A stretch of 64,000 nucleotides of DNA, taken from Massilia litorea (GTDB lineage: Bacteria > Pseudomonadota > Gammaproteobacteria > Burkholderiales > Burkholderiaceae_D). A model generated the notes under the pieces. The model was not told the DNA's origin and searched no databases. It worked only from the letters and a program-made list of their open reading frames with translations. The stretch lies in contig NZ_CP062941.1 in the NCBI RefSeq assembly GCF_015101885.1, positions 4,216,001-4,280,000 on the forward strand, read 5' to 3'. The position numbers were made by a program, and so were the translations under genes. Numbering within the stretch: the first letter of the stretch is position 1; each line of letters opens with the position of its first letter. Below, in pieces: positions 43,512 to 52,110 of this stretch.

Positions 43512-44780
43512 TCATTCGTAGCGTAATGCCTGCGCCGGTTTCACGCGCGCAGCGGCCCAACTCGGGTAAAGCGTCGAGAGGAAGGCCAGCAGCACGGCCA
43601 GGCCGCCGATGCTCAAGACGTCCGGCCAGCGCAGCTCGGACGGGATCTCGCTGATCAGGTAGATCTCCTTCGAGAGGAATTGGATCCCGAACAGGCGCTC
43701 GATGAAGGGCACGATCACGTCCACGTTCAGCGCCACCGTCACGCCGAGCAGCACGCCCAGCGCGCTGCCGAGCAGGCCGACGAGCGTGCCCTGCACGATG
43801 AAGATCTTCATGATCGAACGCGGCGAGGCGCCCAGCGTGCGCAGGATGGCGATATCGGATTGCTTGTCCTTCACCGTCATCACCAAGGTCGAGACCAGGT
43901 TGAAGGCGGCGACCGCGATGATCATCGCCAGGATGATGAACATCATGCGCTTCTGCGACTGCACGGCGGCGAACCAGACGCTGTTCACCTGCGACCAGTC
44001 GCGCAGCACGAGTTCGCCGGCCAGGCTGCGCCGCAGTTCGGCCGCCACGCGCGGCGCCTGGTGCATGTCGCGCAGGCGCAGGCGCACGCCGGCGGGCCCC
44101 TCGATGCGCGCAGCCTGGATGGCATCGTCAATGTAGGCAAAGGCGAGCGTGGAATCGAATTCGTAGTGACCGGCTTCGAAGACGCCGACCACGGTGAAGG
44201 TCTGGGTCCGCGGCGCGGCCGGAGCGCCGCCAGCCTGTCCCACGCTGCCGAGCAACATGGTCACGCGTTCGCCGACCGTCACGTCCAGGGATTTCGCCAG
44301 CGCGCTGCCGAGCACGATGTTCATCGATCCCGGCGTGAGTTTGTCGAGGCTGCCCTGGCGCATCTGGTGCGCCACTTCCGACACCTTCGCTTCCTCGGCG
44401 GGCAGGATGCCGCGCAGCAGGGCCGGCTTCATCACGCCGTCGCGCAGCAGCATGCCCTGGACGTCGGCAAACGGTGCGACGGCCGCCACTTGGGGGTTGC
44501 GCACGGCCTCGCGCCCGACGGCGCGCCAGTCGGGCATGGCGCCGCGCACGTCGTAGACCTCGACGTGCGCCAGCACCGACAGCATGCGGTCGGTGACTTC
44601 TTTCTGGAAGCCGTTCATCACCGACAGCACGACGATCAGGGCCGCCACGCCGAGCGCGATGCCGGCCACGGAAATCATCGAAATGAAGGAAATGAAGCGG
44701 TTGCGGCCGCTGCGCTTGCCGGCGCGCGTATAGCGCAAGCCGACCAGGGCCTCGTACGGCAGCTTGTAGATGATGCTCAT
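43512..44780 (-). CDS. Lipoprotein-release permease LolC/E, copy 1
   Basis: 422 residues from ATG 44780; the frame is open beyond this start, but [22 protein letters not shown] is the family N-terminus and matches copy 2. One N-terminal and three C-terminal membrane helices flank the periplasmic domain; [20 protein letters not shown] is the coupling motif. The central periplasmic part diverges from copy 2 (for example an inserted GSVGQAGGAPAAPRTQTF), which points to specialisation after duplication. First gene of the lolC/E-lolC/E-lolD-tatD run. The 270-base interval to the divergent gene at 45051 contains no recognisable gene. Confidence 0.92.
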   Translation of the reverse strand: MSIIYKLPYEALVGLRYTRAGKRSGRNRFISFISMISVAGIALGVAALIVVLSVMNGFQKEVTDRMLSVLAHVEVYDVRGAMPDWRAVGREAVRNPQVAAVAPFADVQGMLLRDGVMKPALLRGILPAEEAKVSEVAHQMRQGSLDKLTPGSMNIVLGSALAKSLDVTVGERVTMLLGSVGQAGGAPAAPRTQTFTVVGVFEAGHYEFDSTLAFAYIDDAIQAARIEGPAGVRLRLRDMHQAPRVAAELRRSLAGELVLRDWSQVNSVWFAAVQSQKRMMFIILAMIIAVAAFNLVSTLVMTVKDKQSDIAILRTLGASPRSIMKIFIVQGTLVGLLGSALGVLLGVTVALNVDVIVPFIERLFGIQFLSKEIYLISEIPSELRWPDVLSIGGLAVLLAFLSTLYPSWAAARVKPAQALRYE

Positions 44781-45050
44781 GTATTTAAGTGTTTGACAAC
44801 CGACCCCGCAGTTTGCCACAAGAAGCTCATCCGTGACAGCACGCCACGCGTGGAACTTCATGCGCGCAAGACCTGTCGAACGGGTCAGTCCGCACCGAGG
44901 ACGCACTGGAGCGCACCCGAGATGATGCCTCAAGCGACCGGCGAGCCGTATTTCGACCCGCACAAGCGGTGTGGCCTGGAGAGCACGCCCCGGCCTTCCG
45001 GAAGGGCGATCAATTACGCCCCGACAGCCCATTTGGCCTACAATCACGGG

Positions 45051-46088
45051 ATGTCCCAGATTACGCTCGTCCTGCCCTTCGCCCTCCCGATTCCCGAATT
45101 CGCCCCCGACCTGGTGGGCGCCCTGCAGGCGCCGGCCCTGTCGGCGCTGCTGTCGCGCACCAGCAGCCATGCGCGCCTGCCGGCCAACGACGCGGTGCGC
45201 GCCCTGCCGCACGAGCAGTGGCTGGCGCGGGAGCTCGGCCTGGCGAACGGAGGCCGGCCCGCCTTTGCGGCGGCGGCGATGCGCGCGGCCGGCGTCGAAG
45301 CCGGTATCGAGCCCCTGGGCGGCACCTGGTTCATCGTCAACCCCATCCATATCGAGATCGCGCGCACCCACCTGATGATGGGCGACCTGCGCAATCTCGG
45401 CTTGACGGAGCCGGAGAGCCGCGCGCTGTTCGAGACGGCCCGGCCCTATTTCGAAGAGGCCGGCCATGCCCTCGTGTATGGCGACGCCGGGACCTGGTTC
45501 ATGCGCGCCGACGACTGGGCCGGGCTCGACACCGCCACGCCCGACGCGGCGCTCGGCATGGACCTGACGGACTGGATGCCGGAAGGCAGAAGCGCCGCGG
45601 CCTTCCGGCGCCTGCAGAACGAAGTGCAGATCCTGTGGCATACGCATCCGGTGAACGCGGCGCGCGAGGCGCGGCGCCTGCCGCCGGTGAACGCCTTCTG
45701 GGCATGGGGCGCGGCCGAAGCCGGGACGCTGCCTGCGCCGGATGCACCGACCTTGAAGACTTTCGACGCGGGCGGCGCGGTGCAGGCGCTGGCCGGCGCG
45801 CAGCCCGATGCCCTGCCGGACTTCGGCACGCGCCTGGACGGCGACACCATCCTCTACTGCGGCAGCGCGGCTCCCTACGCGGTCGGCGCCGACTGGGGCG
45901 GCTGGGTCGCCCAGCTGCAGCAGCTTGAAGCGGCGCTGTTCGCACCCATCTTGGACGCATTGACCAAAGGCCGCGTACGCGAAGTAAGACTGGTGCTGAG
46001 CCACCGCGACGCGCATGCCGAGTTCACCACCACCGCCCTGGCGCAACGCAAGTTCTGGCGCCGCCCTACCCTGGATCGACTGCTTTGA
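45051..46088 (+). CDS. Conserved hypothetical protein preceding recJ
   Basis: 345 residues, no signal peptide or membrane helix. I recognise it only as a conserved protein often encoded just before recJ in betaproteobacteria; it has been loosely annotated as phosphoglycerate mutase-like, which I could not confirm. Visible conserved-looking stretches are GGTWFIVNPIHIEIARTHL, HALVYGDAGTWFMRADDW, LQNEVQILWHTHPVNAAREA and PPVNAFWAWG. A TACAAT at 45039-45044 could be a -10 element placing the start very near the ATG. The recJ start overlaps its stop (TTGA), so translation is coupled. Confidence 0.8.
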   Translation: MSQITLVLPFALPIPEFAPDLVGALQAPALSALLSRTSSHARLPANDAVRALPHEQWLARELGLANGGRPAFAAAAMRAAGVEAGIEPLGGTWFIVNPIHIEIARTHLMMGDLRNLGLTEPESRALFETARPYFEEAGHALVYGDAGTWFMRADDWAGLDTATPDAALGMDLTDWMPEGRSAAAFRRLQNEVQILWHTHPVNAAREARRLPPVNAFWAWGAAEAGTLPAPDAPTLKTFDAGGAVQALAGAQPDALPDFGTRLDGDTILYCGSAAPYAVGADWGGWVAQLQQLEAALFAPILDALTKGRVREVRLVLSHRDAHAEFTTTALAQRKFWRRPTLDRLL

Positions 46089-47782
46089 AAACCCGTATCG
46101 CCACCCGCCCCTGCCCGTTCCGCCAGTCCGAAATGCTGCGCCAGGGCGGCGTGCACCCTGTCCTGGCCCGCATTTATGCCGCGCGCGGCCTGCTGGACGT
46201 GCGTGAACTGTCCTGCGAACTGACGGCCCTCGTGCCACCGAGCGGCCTGAAACACATCGACGCCGCGGCCGTGTTCCTGGCCGACGCGATCGCCGCGAAT
46301 AAAAAGATGACGATCGTCGCCGACTACGACTGCGACGGCGCCACCGCCTGCGCCACCGCCCTGCGCGGCCTGCGCGCGATGGGCGCGAACGTCGACTACA
46401 TCGTGCCCGACCGCGTGGTGCACGGCTATGGCCTGACGCCGGAAATCGTCGAGCTGACGGCGCGCGAAAAGGCGCCCGACATCATCGTCACCGTCGACAA
46501 CGGCATCGCCAGCGTCGACGGGGTGCTGGAGGCGAACCGGCGCGGCATCGAGGTGGTCGTCACCGACCACCACCTGCCGGGCGACGCCCTGCCGCCGGCG
46601 CGCGTCATCGTCAACCCGAACCAGCCCGAGTGCGGCTTCCCGAGCAAGCACCTGGCCGGGGTCGGCGTGGTGTTCTATGTGCTGCTGGCCCTGCGCGCGG
46701 AACTGCGCCGGCGCGGCGTGTTCGACGCCCAGAGCCAGCCCAAGCTGGACAACCTGCTCGACCTGGTAGCCCTCGGCACCGTGGCCGACGTCGTGAAACT
46801 CGACGCCAACAACCGCATCCTGGTCGCGCAGGGCATCAAGCGCATGCGCGCCGGGCGCATGCACGCCGGCGTGGCGGCGCTGTTCCGCGTCGCCGGGCGC
46901 GAGGCGCGCTGCGCTTCTCCCTTCGACCTGGGCTTTGCCGTCGGCCCGCGCCTGAACGCGGCCGGCCGCCTGGAAGACATGGCGCTCGGGATCGAGTGCC
47001 TGACCACCGACGACGAGGGCCGCGCCTGGGCGATCGCCCAGCAGCTCAACGAAATCAACCTGAAGCGGCGCGAGATCGAGGCCGAGATGCAGGACACGGC
47101 CCTGCTGCACCTGGATGCCTTCGAGCCGAGCGACTCGAGCACCATTGCCGTCTTCGACGAAAGCTGGCACCAGGGAGTGATCGGCATCGTCGCCTCGCGC
47201 CTGAAGGAGAAATTCTTCCGCCCGACGATCACCTTCGCGCCCGGCGGGCCGGGACTGATCAAGGGCTCGGGGCGCTCGATCCCCGGCTTTCACATGCGCG
47301 ACGCGCTCGACCTGGTGTCCAAGCGCGTGCCCGGCCTGATCGAGAAATTCGGCGGCCACGCGATGGCGGCCGGCCTGACGATCAGGGCGGAATCCTTCGA
47401 CGCCTTCCAGCAGGCCTTCGAGGCGGTCGGGCGTGCCTGGCTGACCCAGGCCCAGCTCGAGCGCGTGGTCGAGACCGACGGCCCGCTCGAGGACGAGTTC
47501 TATTCGACCGCCTTCATCGAGCTGTGCGATGGCCAGGTCTGGGGCCAGGGCTTCGCGCCGCCGGTGTTCTGCGACGAATTCCGCGTGCTGAGCCAGCGCA
47601 TCCTGAAGGAAAAGCACCTGAAACTCCTGCTGGAACGGAACGGGCGCCGCTACGACGCCATCTGGTTCGGCCGCACCGACGGCCTCGGCGAGCGCGCGCG
47701 CGTCGCTTTCCGGCTCGATGCCAACGAGTACAACGGGGTGACCAAGGTGCAGTTGCTGGTGGAGCATGCCGAGCCGGTGTGA
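46085..47782 (+). CDS. recJ: Single-stranded-DNA-specific exonuclease RecJ
   Basis: 565 residues, the usual RecJ length. DHH motifs are clear: VADYDCDGATACATALRGL (~80) and VVVTDHHLPGD (~160), then DLVALGTVADVVKL (~225). Later come VGPRLNAAGRLEDM, HQGVIGIVASRLKE and GGHAMAAGL of the DHHA1 domain and a C-terminal OB-type region. It degrades single-stranded DNA 5' to 3' in recombination and mismatch repair. The start is TTG at 46085, overlapping the upstream stop. prfB, its usual neighbour, lies 9.5 kb downstream. Confidence 0.95.
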   Translation: MKTRIATRPCPFRQSEMLRQGGVHPVLARIYAARGLLDVRELSCELTALVPPSGLKHIDAAAVFLADAIAANKKMTIVADYDCDGATACATALRGLRAMGANVDYIVPDRVVHGYGLTPEIVELTAREKAPDIIVTVDNGIASVDGVLEANRRGIEVVVTDHHLPGDALPPARVIVNPNQPECGFPSKHLAGVGVVFYVLLALRAELRRRGVFDAQSQPKLDNLLDLVALGTVADVVKLDANNRILVAQGIKRMRAGRMHAGVAALFRVAGREARCASPFDLGFAVGPRLNAAGRLEDMALGIECLTTDDEGRAWAIAQQLNEINLKRREIEAEMQDTALLHLDAFEPSDSSTIAVFDESWHQGVIGIVASRLKEKFFRPTITFAPGGPGLIKGSGRSIPGFHMRDALDLVSKRVPGLIEKFGGHAMAAGLTIRAESFDAFQQAFEAVGRAWLTQAQLERVVETDGPLEDEFYSTAFIELCDGQVWGQGFAPPVFCDEFRVLSQRILKEKHLKLLLERNGRRYDAIWFGRTDGLGERARVAFRLDANEYNGVTKVQLLVEHAEPV

Positions 47783-47824
47783 GGCCGCGGGCCATTTGCA
47801 GGCCTTGCGGCTTGCCGGTGCGCC

Positions 47825-47852
47825 GTAGGGTGGGCTCTCGAGCCCACGCGTT
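47825..47852 (+). repeat. REP-like palindrome, copy A
   Basis: GTAGGGTGGGCTCTCGAGCC followed by CACGCGTT. GTGGGCTC pairs with GAGCCCAC around a 2-base loop. Lies 43 bases after recJ. Shares the GTAGGGTGG head and CCACGCGTT tail with the copies near 49.8 kb and the head with the copy at 54.7 kb. Confidence 0.75.
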
Positions 47853-47956
47853 TGGTATGGACGCACATCCGCGGCGCCGCTCATCAACCGCTATCAACAT
47901 GCTAATATCGACCCGTGCCGGGTCATGTGGCCCGGCTGGTTCGAGGAGCTGCATGC

Positions 47957-48688
47957 ATGAGCGAAGCACAGCAAGTTACCCTGGTCACGGGCGGAAGTTC
48001 CGGCATCGGCCGCGCCATCTGCGAAGCCCTGCTGGCCGAGGGCCGCACCGTCCTCAATCTCGACATCAGGGCGCCCGACTGGCGCCATGAACGGCTGATC
48101 TCGCTGCAGGCCGACCTGACGCGACAGGACCAGGTCGAGGCCATCGCCCGCGACATCGCCGCCCGCTACGCCGTCACCGCGCTCGTCAACAATGCCGGCG
48201 CCACCCGCCCCGGCAGCATCGACAGCGCGACCATGAGGCAGCTCGACGACGTCGTCGGCCTGCACCTGAAAACCCCGATCACCCTGGTGCAGGCCCTGTT
48301 GCCGGCGCTGCGCGCATGCGGCCATGGACGCATCGTCAACATCTCCTCGCGCGCCGCGCTGGGCAAGCCCGAGCGCATCGTGTATTCGGCCACCAAGGCC
48401 GGCCTGATCGGCCTGACGCGCACGCTGGCGCTGGAACTCGGTGGCGACGGCATCACCGTGAACGCCGTGGCGCCGGGTCCGATCGCCACCGAACTATTCA
48501 GGAACAGCAATCCGGAAGGCGCGCCGCAGACCCGGCGCATCCTCGACAGCATCGTCGTCAAGCGCCTCGGCACGCCCGAGGACGTCGCGCGCGCCGCCCT
48601 GTTTTTCCTGGCGCCGGAGAACGGCTTCGTCACCGGCCAGGTGCTGTATGTCTGCGGCGGCACCACACTCGGCGTCGCACCGATCTGA
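47957..48688 (+). CDS. SDR-family oxidoreductase
   Basis: 243 residues, classical short-chain dehydrogenase. NAD(P)-binding TGGSSGIGRA near residue 11, NNAG at ~80 (LVNNAGATRPG), catalytic Ser in IVNISSRAALG and the YSATKAG Tyr/Lys pair near 145, followed by VNAVAPGPIATELF and the C-terminal FVTGQVLYVCGG. An acidic LDIRAP at the end of beta-2 suggests NAD rather than NADP. AGGAGCT precedes the ATG. The substrate is unknown. A Bug-type binding protein gene follows after 43 bases, so the pair may act on the same carboxylate or alcohol. Confidence 0.92.
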   Translation: MSEAQQVTLVTGGSSGIGRAICEALLAEGRTVLNLDIRAPDWRHERLISLQADLTRQDQVEAIARDIAARYAVTALVNNAGATRPGSIDSATMRQLDDVVGLHLKTPITLVQALLPALRACGHGRIVNISSRAALGKPERIVYSATKAGLIGLTRTLALELGGDGITVNAVAPGPIATELFRNSNPEGAPQTRRILDSIVVKRLGTPEDVARAALFFLAPENGFVTGQVLYVCGGTTLGVAPI

Positions 48689-48731
48689 ATTCGCAGTCCT
48701 TTCCAACACAACAACATCCCGGAGACCCACC

Positions 48732-49724
48732 ATGCACACTCTCGTACCGAAGCGCCGCAAGCTCGCCCTGTCCATGCTCGCGACCGGCGCCCTCGCGCTG
48801 GCGCCGTTCGCCGCCCAGGCCCAGGCCTTCCCCTCGAAGGCGCTGACCATCGTGGTGCCGTTCTCCGCCGGCGGCACGACCGACATCCTGGCGCGCGTGG
48901 TCGGCCAGTACATGGCCAAGGACCTGGGCCAGCCGGTCATCATCGACAACCGCGCGGGCGCCGGCGGCAACATCGGCGCCCAGATGGTGGCGCGCGCCGC
49001 GCCCGACGGCTACACCCTGCTGATGGGCACCGTCGGCACCCACGCCATCAACCAGAGCCTGTACAAGAAGATGCCCTTCGACCCGATCAAGGACTTCGCA
49101 CCGATCACGCGCGTGGCGCTGGTGCCGAACCTGCTGGTGGCGAATCCGTCGCAGCCCTTCAAGACCGTCAAGGAACTGATCGCCTACGCCAAGGCCAACC
49201 CGGGCAAGGTGAGTTTCGCTTCCTCGGGCAGCGGCACCTCGATCCATTTGTCGGGCGAGATGTTCCAGCAGATGGCAGGGGTCGAGATGCAGCACATCCC
49301 GTACAAGGGCAGCGCGCCCGCCCTGACCGACCTGCTCGGCGGGCAGACCGCGATCATGTTCGACAACATGCCCTCGGTGATCAGCCACGTCCGCGCCGGC
49401 AAGCTGCGCCCGATCGCCGTGACCACGCCGACCCGCTCGCCGGCCCTGCCGGACGTGCCGACGATCGCCGAGTCGGGCGTGCCGGGCTACAGCGCCACCT
49501 CCTGGTTCGGTATCCTGGCGCCAGCAAACACGCCGGCGCCGGTCATCGCCAAACTGAACGCGTCGATCCTGAAGGCGCTGGCCGATCCGGAAGTGAAGAA
49601 GAAGCTGGCCGAGCAAGGTGCGGAGCCGCATGGCGAGAAGCCGGAGCAGTTTGCGGAGTTCATTCGCAGCGAGACGGCGAAGTGGGGGCAGACGGTGAAG
49701 GTGTCGGGGGCGACGGCGGATTAA
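48732..49724 (+). CDS. Bug/TctC-family periplasmic substrate-binding protein
   Basis: 330 residues. Signal peptide with Lys/Arg-rich start (MHTLVPKRRKLALSML) and cleavage near QAQA-FPSK. Mature features of the Bug family: ALTIVVPFSAGGTTDILARV, IDNRAGAGGNIGAQ, IPYKGSAPALTDLLGG and the region PDVPTIAESGVPGYSATSWF. These proteins bind carboxylates for tripartite tricarboxylate transporters, but no tctA or tctB gene is nearby, as is common for the expanded Bug sets of Burkholderiales. The ligand is unknown. Confidence 0.94.
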   Translation: MHTLVPKRRKLALSMLATGALALAPFAAQAQAFPSKALTIVVPFSAGGTTDILARVVGQYMAKDLGQPVIIDNRAGAGGNIGAQMVARAAPDGYTLLMGTVGTHAINQSLYKKMPFDPIKDFAPITRVALVPNLLVANPSQPFKTVKELIAYAKANPGKVSFASSGSGTSIHLSGEMFQQMAGVEMQHIPYKGSAPALTDLLGGQTAIMFDNMPSVISHVRAGKLRPIAVTTPTRSPALPDVPTIAESGVPGYSATSWFGILAPANTPAPVIAKLNASILKALADPEVKKKLAEQGAEPHGEKPEQFAEFIRSETAKWGQTVKVSGATAD

Positions 49725-49729
49725 TCAAA

Positions 49730-49769
49730 AACGCGTGGAGCCGGGAGGCTCGGCGCCCTCCACCCGACG
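49730..49769 (-). repeat. REP-like palindrome, copy B
   Basis: Read on the minus strand it is GTCGGGTGGAG ... CTCCACGCGTT with a 17-base interior. It begins 5 bases after the Bug-protein stop and faces copy C at 49783. Confidence 0.7.
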
Positions 49770-49782
49770 TATCGCGATAATC

Positions 49783-49810
49783 GTAGGGTGGAGTCCTGAC
49801 TCCACGCGTT
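49783..49810 (+). repeat. REP-like palindrome, copy C
   Basis: GTAGGGTGGAGTCCTGACTC then CACGCGTT; GTGGAGTC pairs with GACTCCAC around CT. With copy B it forms a head-to-head pair 13 bases apart, between the Bug-protein gene and the convergent NTF2-like gene. Confidence 0.75.
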
Positions 49811-49826
49811 ACGACGCCGGCAAAAA

Positions 49827-50285
49827 TCAGCGCCCGCAATCGCACCCGCGATCGAACACCACCCTCCAGGTCCCCGGCCCCTCCAGCCGCCAGACCGAAT
49901 TGAAACGCCCGATCTGCTTGCCCGCCGCATCCCGCACCGGCCCGCTGGAAAACGCCAGCGTGCCTGAGGCCAGCACCTCGACATCGACCGGCTCCCAGGA
50001 AAACGGCGCCGCCGGCTTGTCGAAATTAGCGCGCCAGGCCTGGGCCACGGCGTCCTTGCCGCGCGTCGCGCCGCCCGGACTCATGAACACCGCCTCGCGC
50101 GACAGGTAAGCCGTGAAGGCCTCGAAGTCGCGCCGTGCCATGCTGGCGGCGAAGCCGCGCTCGGCCTCGACCACCTGCTGGCGCAAATTGCCCGGCGCCA
50201 TGCGCGAGCCGCGCGCCATGCCGATGGCCGCTGCCGCCACGCAGGCCACCACCAAAAAAAGAAGTCCCGCCGACCGCAACCTCAT
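49827..50285 (-). CDS. Exported NTF2-like (SnoaL/DUF4440) protein
   Basis: 152 residues with a hydrophobic N-terminal helix (~5-22) that is a signal peptide or anchor. The rest is a small alpha+beta barrel of the NTF2 superfamily: VVEAERGFAASMARRDFEAF, YLSREAVFMSPGG, RGKDAVAQAW and TWRVVFDRGCDC at the C-terminus. Family members include ketosteroid isomerase-like enzymes and binding proteins; no catalytic pair is certain here. The C-terminal CDC could bind metal or form a disulfide. Divergent from the toxin-antitoxin operon, 135 bases away. Confidence 0.82.
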   Translation of the reverse strand: MRLRSAGLLFLVVACVAAAAIGMARGSRMAPGNLRQQVVEAERGFAASMARRDFEAFTAYLSREAVFMSPGGATRGKDAVAQAWRANFDKPAAPFSWEPVDVEVLASGTLAFSSGPVRDAAGKQIGRFNSVWRLEGPGTWRVVFDRGCDCGR

Positions 50286-50369
50286 AGGTTAACCTTTAAG
50301 TTCGAGAATTTTCCTTTCGACAACTCGGCGCCAATTCTGTCACGCCGCACACGCCTTGACAACCGTCAG

Positions 50370-50403
50370 TTGCGAGCACTCCGAAAACAGAGTATAAATA
50401 CTC
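50370..50403 (+). promoter_or_regulatory. Promoter and operator of the ParS/MbcA-RES operon
   Basis: TTGCGA (50370-50375) and TATAAA (50393-50398) are 17 bases apart. The -10 lies within GAGTAT-AA-ATACTC (50390-50403), a near-perfect palindrome. ACTCCGAAA occurs at 50378 and again at 50400. This suggests autorepression by the antitoxin. GGAGG (50411-50415) follows before the ATG at 50421. Confidence 0.65.
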
Positions 50404-50420
50404 CGAAACTGGAGGAAACA

Positions 50421-50858
50421 ATGAACCTGGCCTATTCCTATCCGAGAAGCCGCTTCGAGCCCGCGGTGCTGGTCGACCTCAATTCCCGCGCCGAACGCGC
50501 GCGCCTGTCGAAGTCGGCGCTGACGGGTTTCTTCAAGCTGGCCGCCGCCTGGCAGCTGCGCGACGAAGATGCGCGCGAGCTGCTTGGCGGCCTGTCGCCC
50601 TCGTCCTTCTACGACTGGAAGAAGAACCCGGACCGGGTGCTCGAAGTCGACCGCATCACCCGCATTTCCTACCTGCTCGGCATCTACAAGGCCTTGCACA
50701 TCCTGTACGGCGACAAGCTCGCCGACGAATGGGTGACGCTCCCCAACAGTAATCTCATCTTCGGCGGACGCACGCCGCTGGCCCATATGCTGGGCGGCGG
50801 CCTGCTGGCCATGCAAACGGTGCGCCAGTTGCTGGACGCACGCCGTGGGGGCCTGTGA
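50421..50858 (+). CDS. ParS/MbcA/Xre-family antitoxin
   Basis: 145 residues. The N-terminal helix-turn-helix region (~30-75, KSALTGFFKLAAAWQLRDED, SPSSFYDWKKNP) is followed by the DUF2384 toxin-binding domain (~80-145) with DRITRISYLLGIYKALHILY, the Trp/Leu-Pro-N segment EWVTLPNSNLIFGGRTPLAH and MLGGGLLAM. It should neutralise the RES toxin encoded next (overlap GTGA) and repress their promoter. Strong GGAGG precedes the ATG. Confidence 0.92.
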   Translation: MNLAYSYPRSRFEPAVLVDLNSRAERARLSKSALTGFFKLAAAWQLRDEDARELLGGLSPSSFYDWKKNPDRVLEVDRITRISYLLGIYKALHILYGDKLADEWVTLPNSNLIFGGRTPLAHMLGGGLLAMQTVRQLLDARRGGL

Positions 50859-51544
50859 TCTTGGCGGTACTTCCGAAACTCACGAGCCTGCGCCAGTTCG
50901 ACACCTGCCGCCTGCTCCCCTCGCGCTTTGCCGACTTCGAGGATTCGGTGCTCGCTCCCCTGGCCGACAACGACGCCACCCTGCGCGACCTGTTCGACCT
51001 CGATAACGCGACCAACGAGCGCCTGCGCGGCGAAGCGGGCCTGCTGCCCGGCATCGGCATGGACGAACTCGTGTTCGGCGTCCCGAATTTTCGGATCATT
51101 AACGCGGCATACACGTATGCGCGTCCCGAGGGCAGCCGCTTCAACGATGGCCGGCGCGGCGCCTGGTATTGCGCATTCGAGGCCGACACGGCGCTGGCCG
51201 AGGTGAGCTTCCACAAGACCGTCGAATACCAGGAAATCGGCCGCTTCGACGACAGCGTCACCTACCAGGCGATGCTGGCCGATTTCAACGGCAGCTTCCA
51301 CGACATCCGCGGCGTGCGCGGCTTCGCCAGATCGCTCGATCCGCGCAGCTACGTCGCCTCCCAGGAACTGGCGAATACCCTGCTCGAGCTCGGCTCGATG
51401 GGCGTCATCTACCCGAGCGTCCGGCATCCGGGCGGCACCAATCTCGCCTGCTTCCGCCCTGCCCTGGTGGGCAATGTGCGCAGGGGCCAGGCGTATCGGT
51501 TAACATGGGCGGGGTCGCCCGTTCCGACCGTCGAGATAATCTAA
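50855..51544 (+). CDS. RES-domain toxin (MbcT/ParT family)
   Basis: 229 residues. The RES fold is visible in ~75-215: YARPEGSRFNDGRRGAWYCA, then FEADTALAEVSFHKT (conserved Arg, Tyr and Glu region), SQELANTLLELGSMGVIYPS (catalytic Ser region) and HPGGTNLACFRPALV. RES toxins act on NAD+ (MbcT phosphorolysis) or ADP-ribosylate a target (ParT); which one applies here is not decidable. The GTG start overlaps the antitoxin stop. ~75 extra N-terminal residues precede the RES core. Confidence 0.9.
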   Translation: MILAVLPKLTSLRQFDTCRLLPSRFADFEDSVLAPLADNDATLRDLFDLDNATNERLRGEAGLLPGIGMDELVFGVPNFRIINAAYTYARPEGSRFNDGRRGAWYCAFEADTALAEVSFHKTVEYQEIGRFDDSVTYQAMLADFNGSFHDIRGVRGFARSLDPRSYVASQELANTLLELGSMGVIYPSVRHPGGTNLACFRPALVGNVRRGQAYRLTWAGSPVPTVEII

Positions 51545-51560
51545 GTAAATACATACCAGC

Positions 51561-51881
51561 ATGAAAACCAAGCCCGAAAACGATACCGAATTACATGACA
51601 AGATCAACCGCGAAACCGGCCGCATCCAATGGAGCGACCTGGAACGCCATTTCGCCCAGGGCAATGTAATCTATGTCAGCGAAGAACTGGACCTGATCGA
51701 CGTCGCGGTGCGCGTCTCGCACGACGACAAGGAGAACATCGCGCGCTGGATGAATGAGGGCAAGGTTGCGAAAGTCTCGGACCTGCAGGCGCAGACCTGG
51801 GCGGCCGGCGAAATCGCGCTGTGGGCGGCGGTCGTCCATCCCTTCATCCTGGTGCAGCCAGAAAAGAAGCAACTGCACTGA
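51561..51881 (+). CDS. DUF2288 domain protein
   Basis: 106 residues, acidic to neutral, no signal peptide. The DUF2288 pattern is clear: KINRETGRIQWSDLERHFAQ, GNVIYVSEELDLIDVAV, NIARWMNEGKVAKVSDLQAQ and ALWAAVVHPFILVQP. The function of the family is unknown. It lies 16 bases after the RES toxin gene and may be read from the same promoter, although it is a conserved family found elsewhere without toxins. Confidence 0.9.
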   Translation: MKTKPENDTELHDKINRETGRIQWSDLERHFAQGNVIYVSEELDLIDVAVRVSHDDKENIARWMNEGKVAKVSDLQAQTWAAGEIALWAAVVHPFILVQPEKKQLH

Positions 51882-52110
51882 TCCGCCCTGCCGGCGGCGC
51901 CATCCGCGTGCCGCCCTCCCTGCACTATTGCATCAATACAATTATTCCATGTTGCAATTTTGCTGCATAGCATCATTTTTTGCTCCCGTGCTGGTATACT
52001 CCCTCTAAACAGCCGAGCTCAGCTGCAGTCCAGCTCCACTTGCGCCGGCCGGTCCCCGACCGTTCCGTCTTCAACCGCGGCCACCGCCGCTCATTCATCA
52101 GGAATCCAAC

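Noticed and set aside
44781..46238. Upstream extension of the LolC/E copy 1 frame to 46238
   Set aside because: The family N-terminus is at 44780 and the extension runs opposite a conserved plus-strand gene and into recJ.
47825..47852. Palindrome after recJ as an intrinsic terminator
   Set aside because: No T tract follows and the same head and tail recur at 49.7-49.8 kb, so it is better called a repeat.
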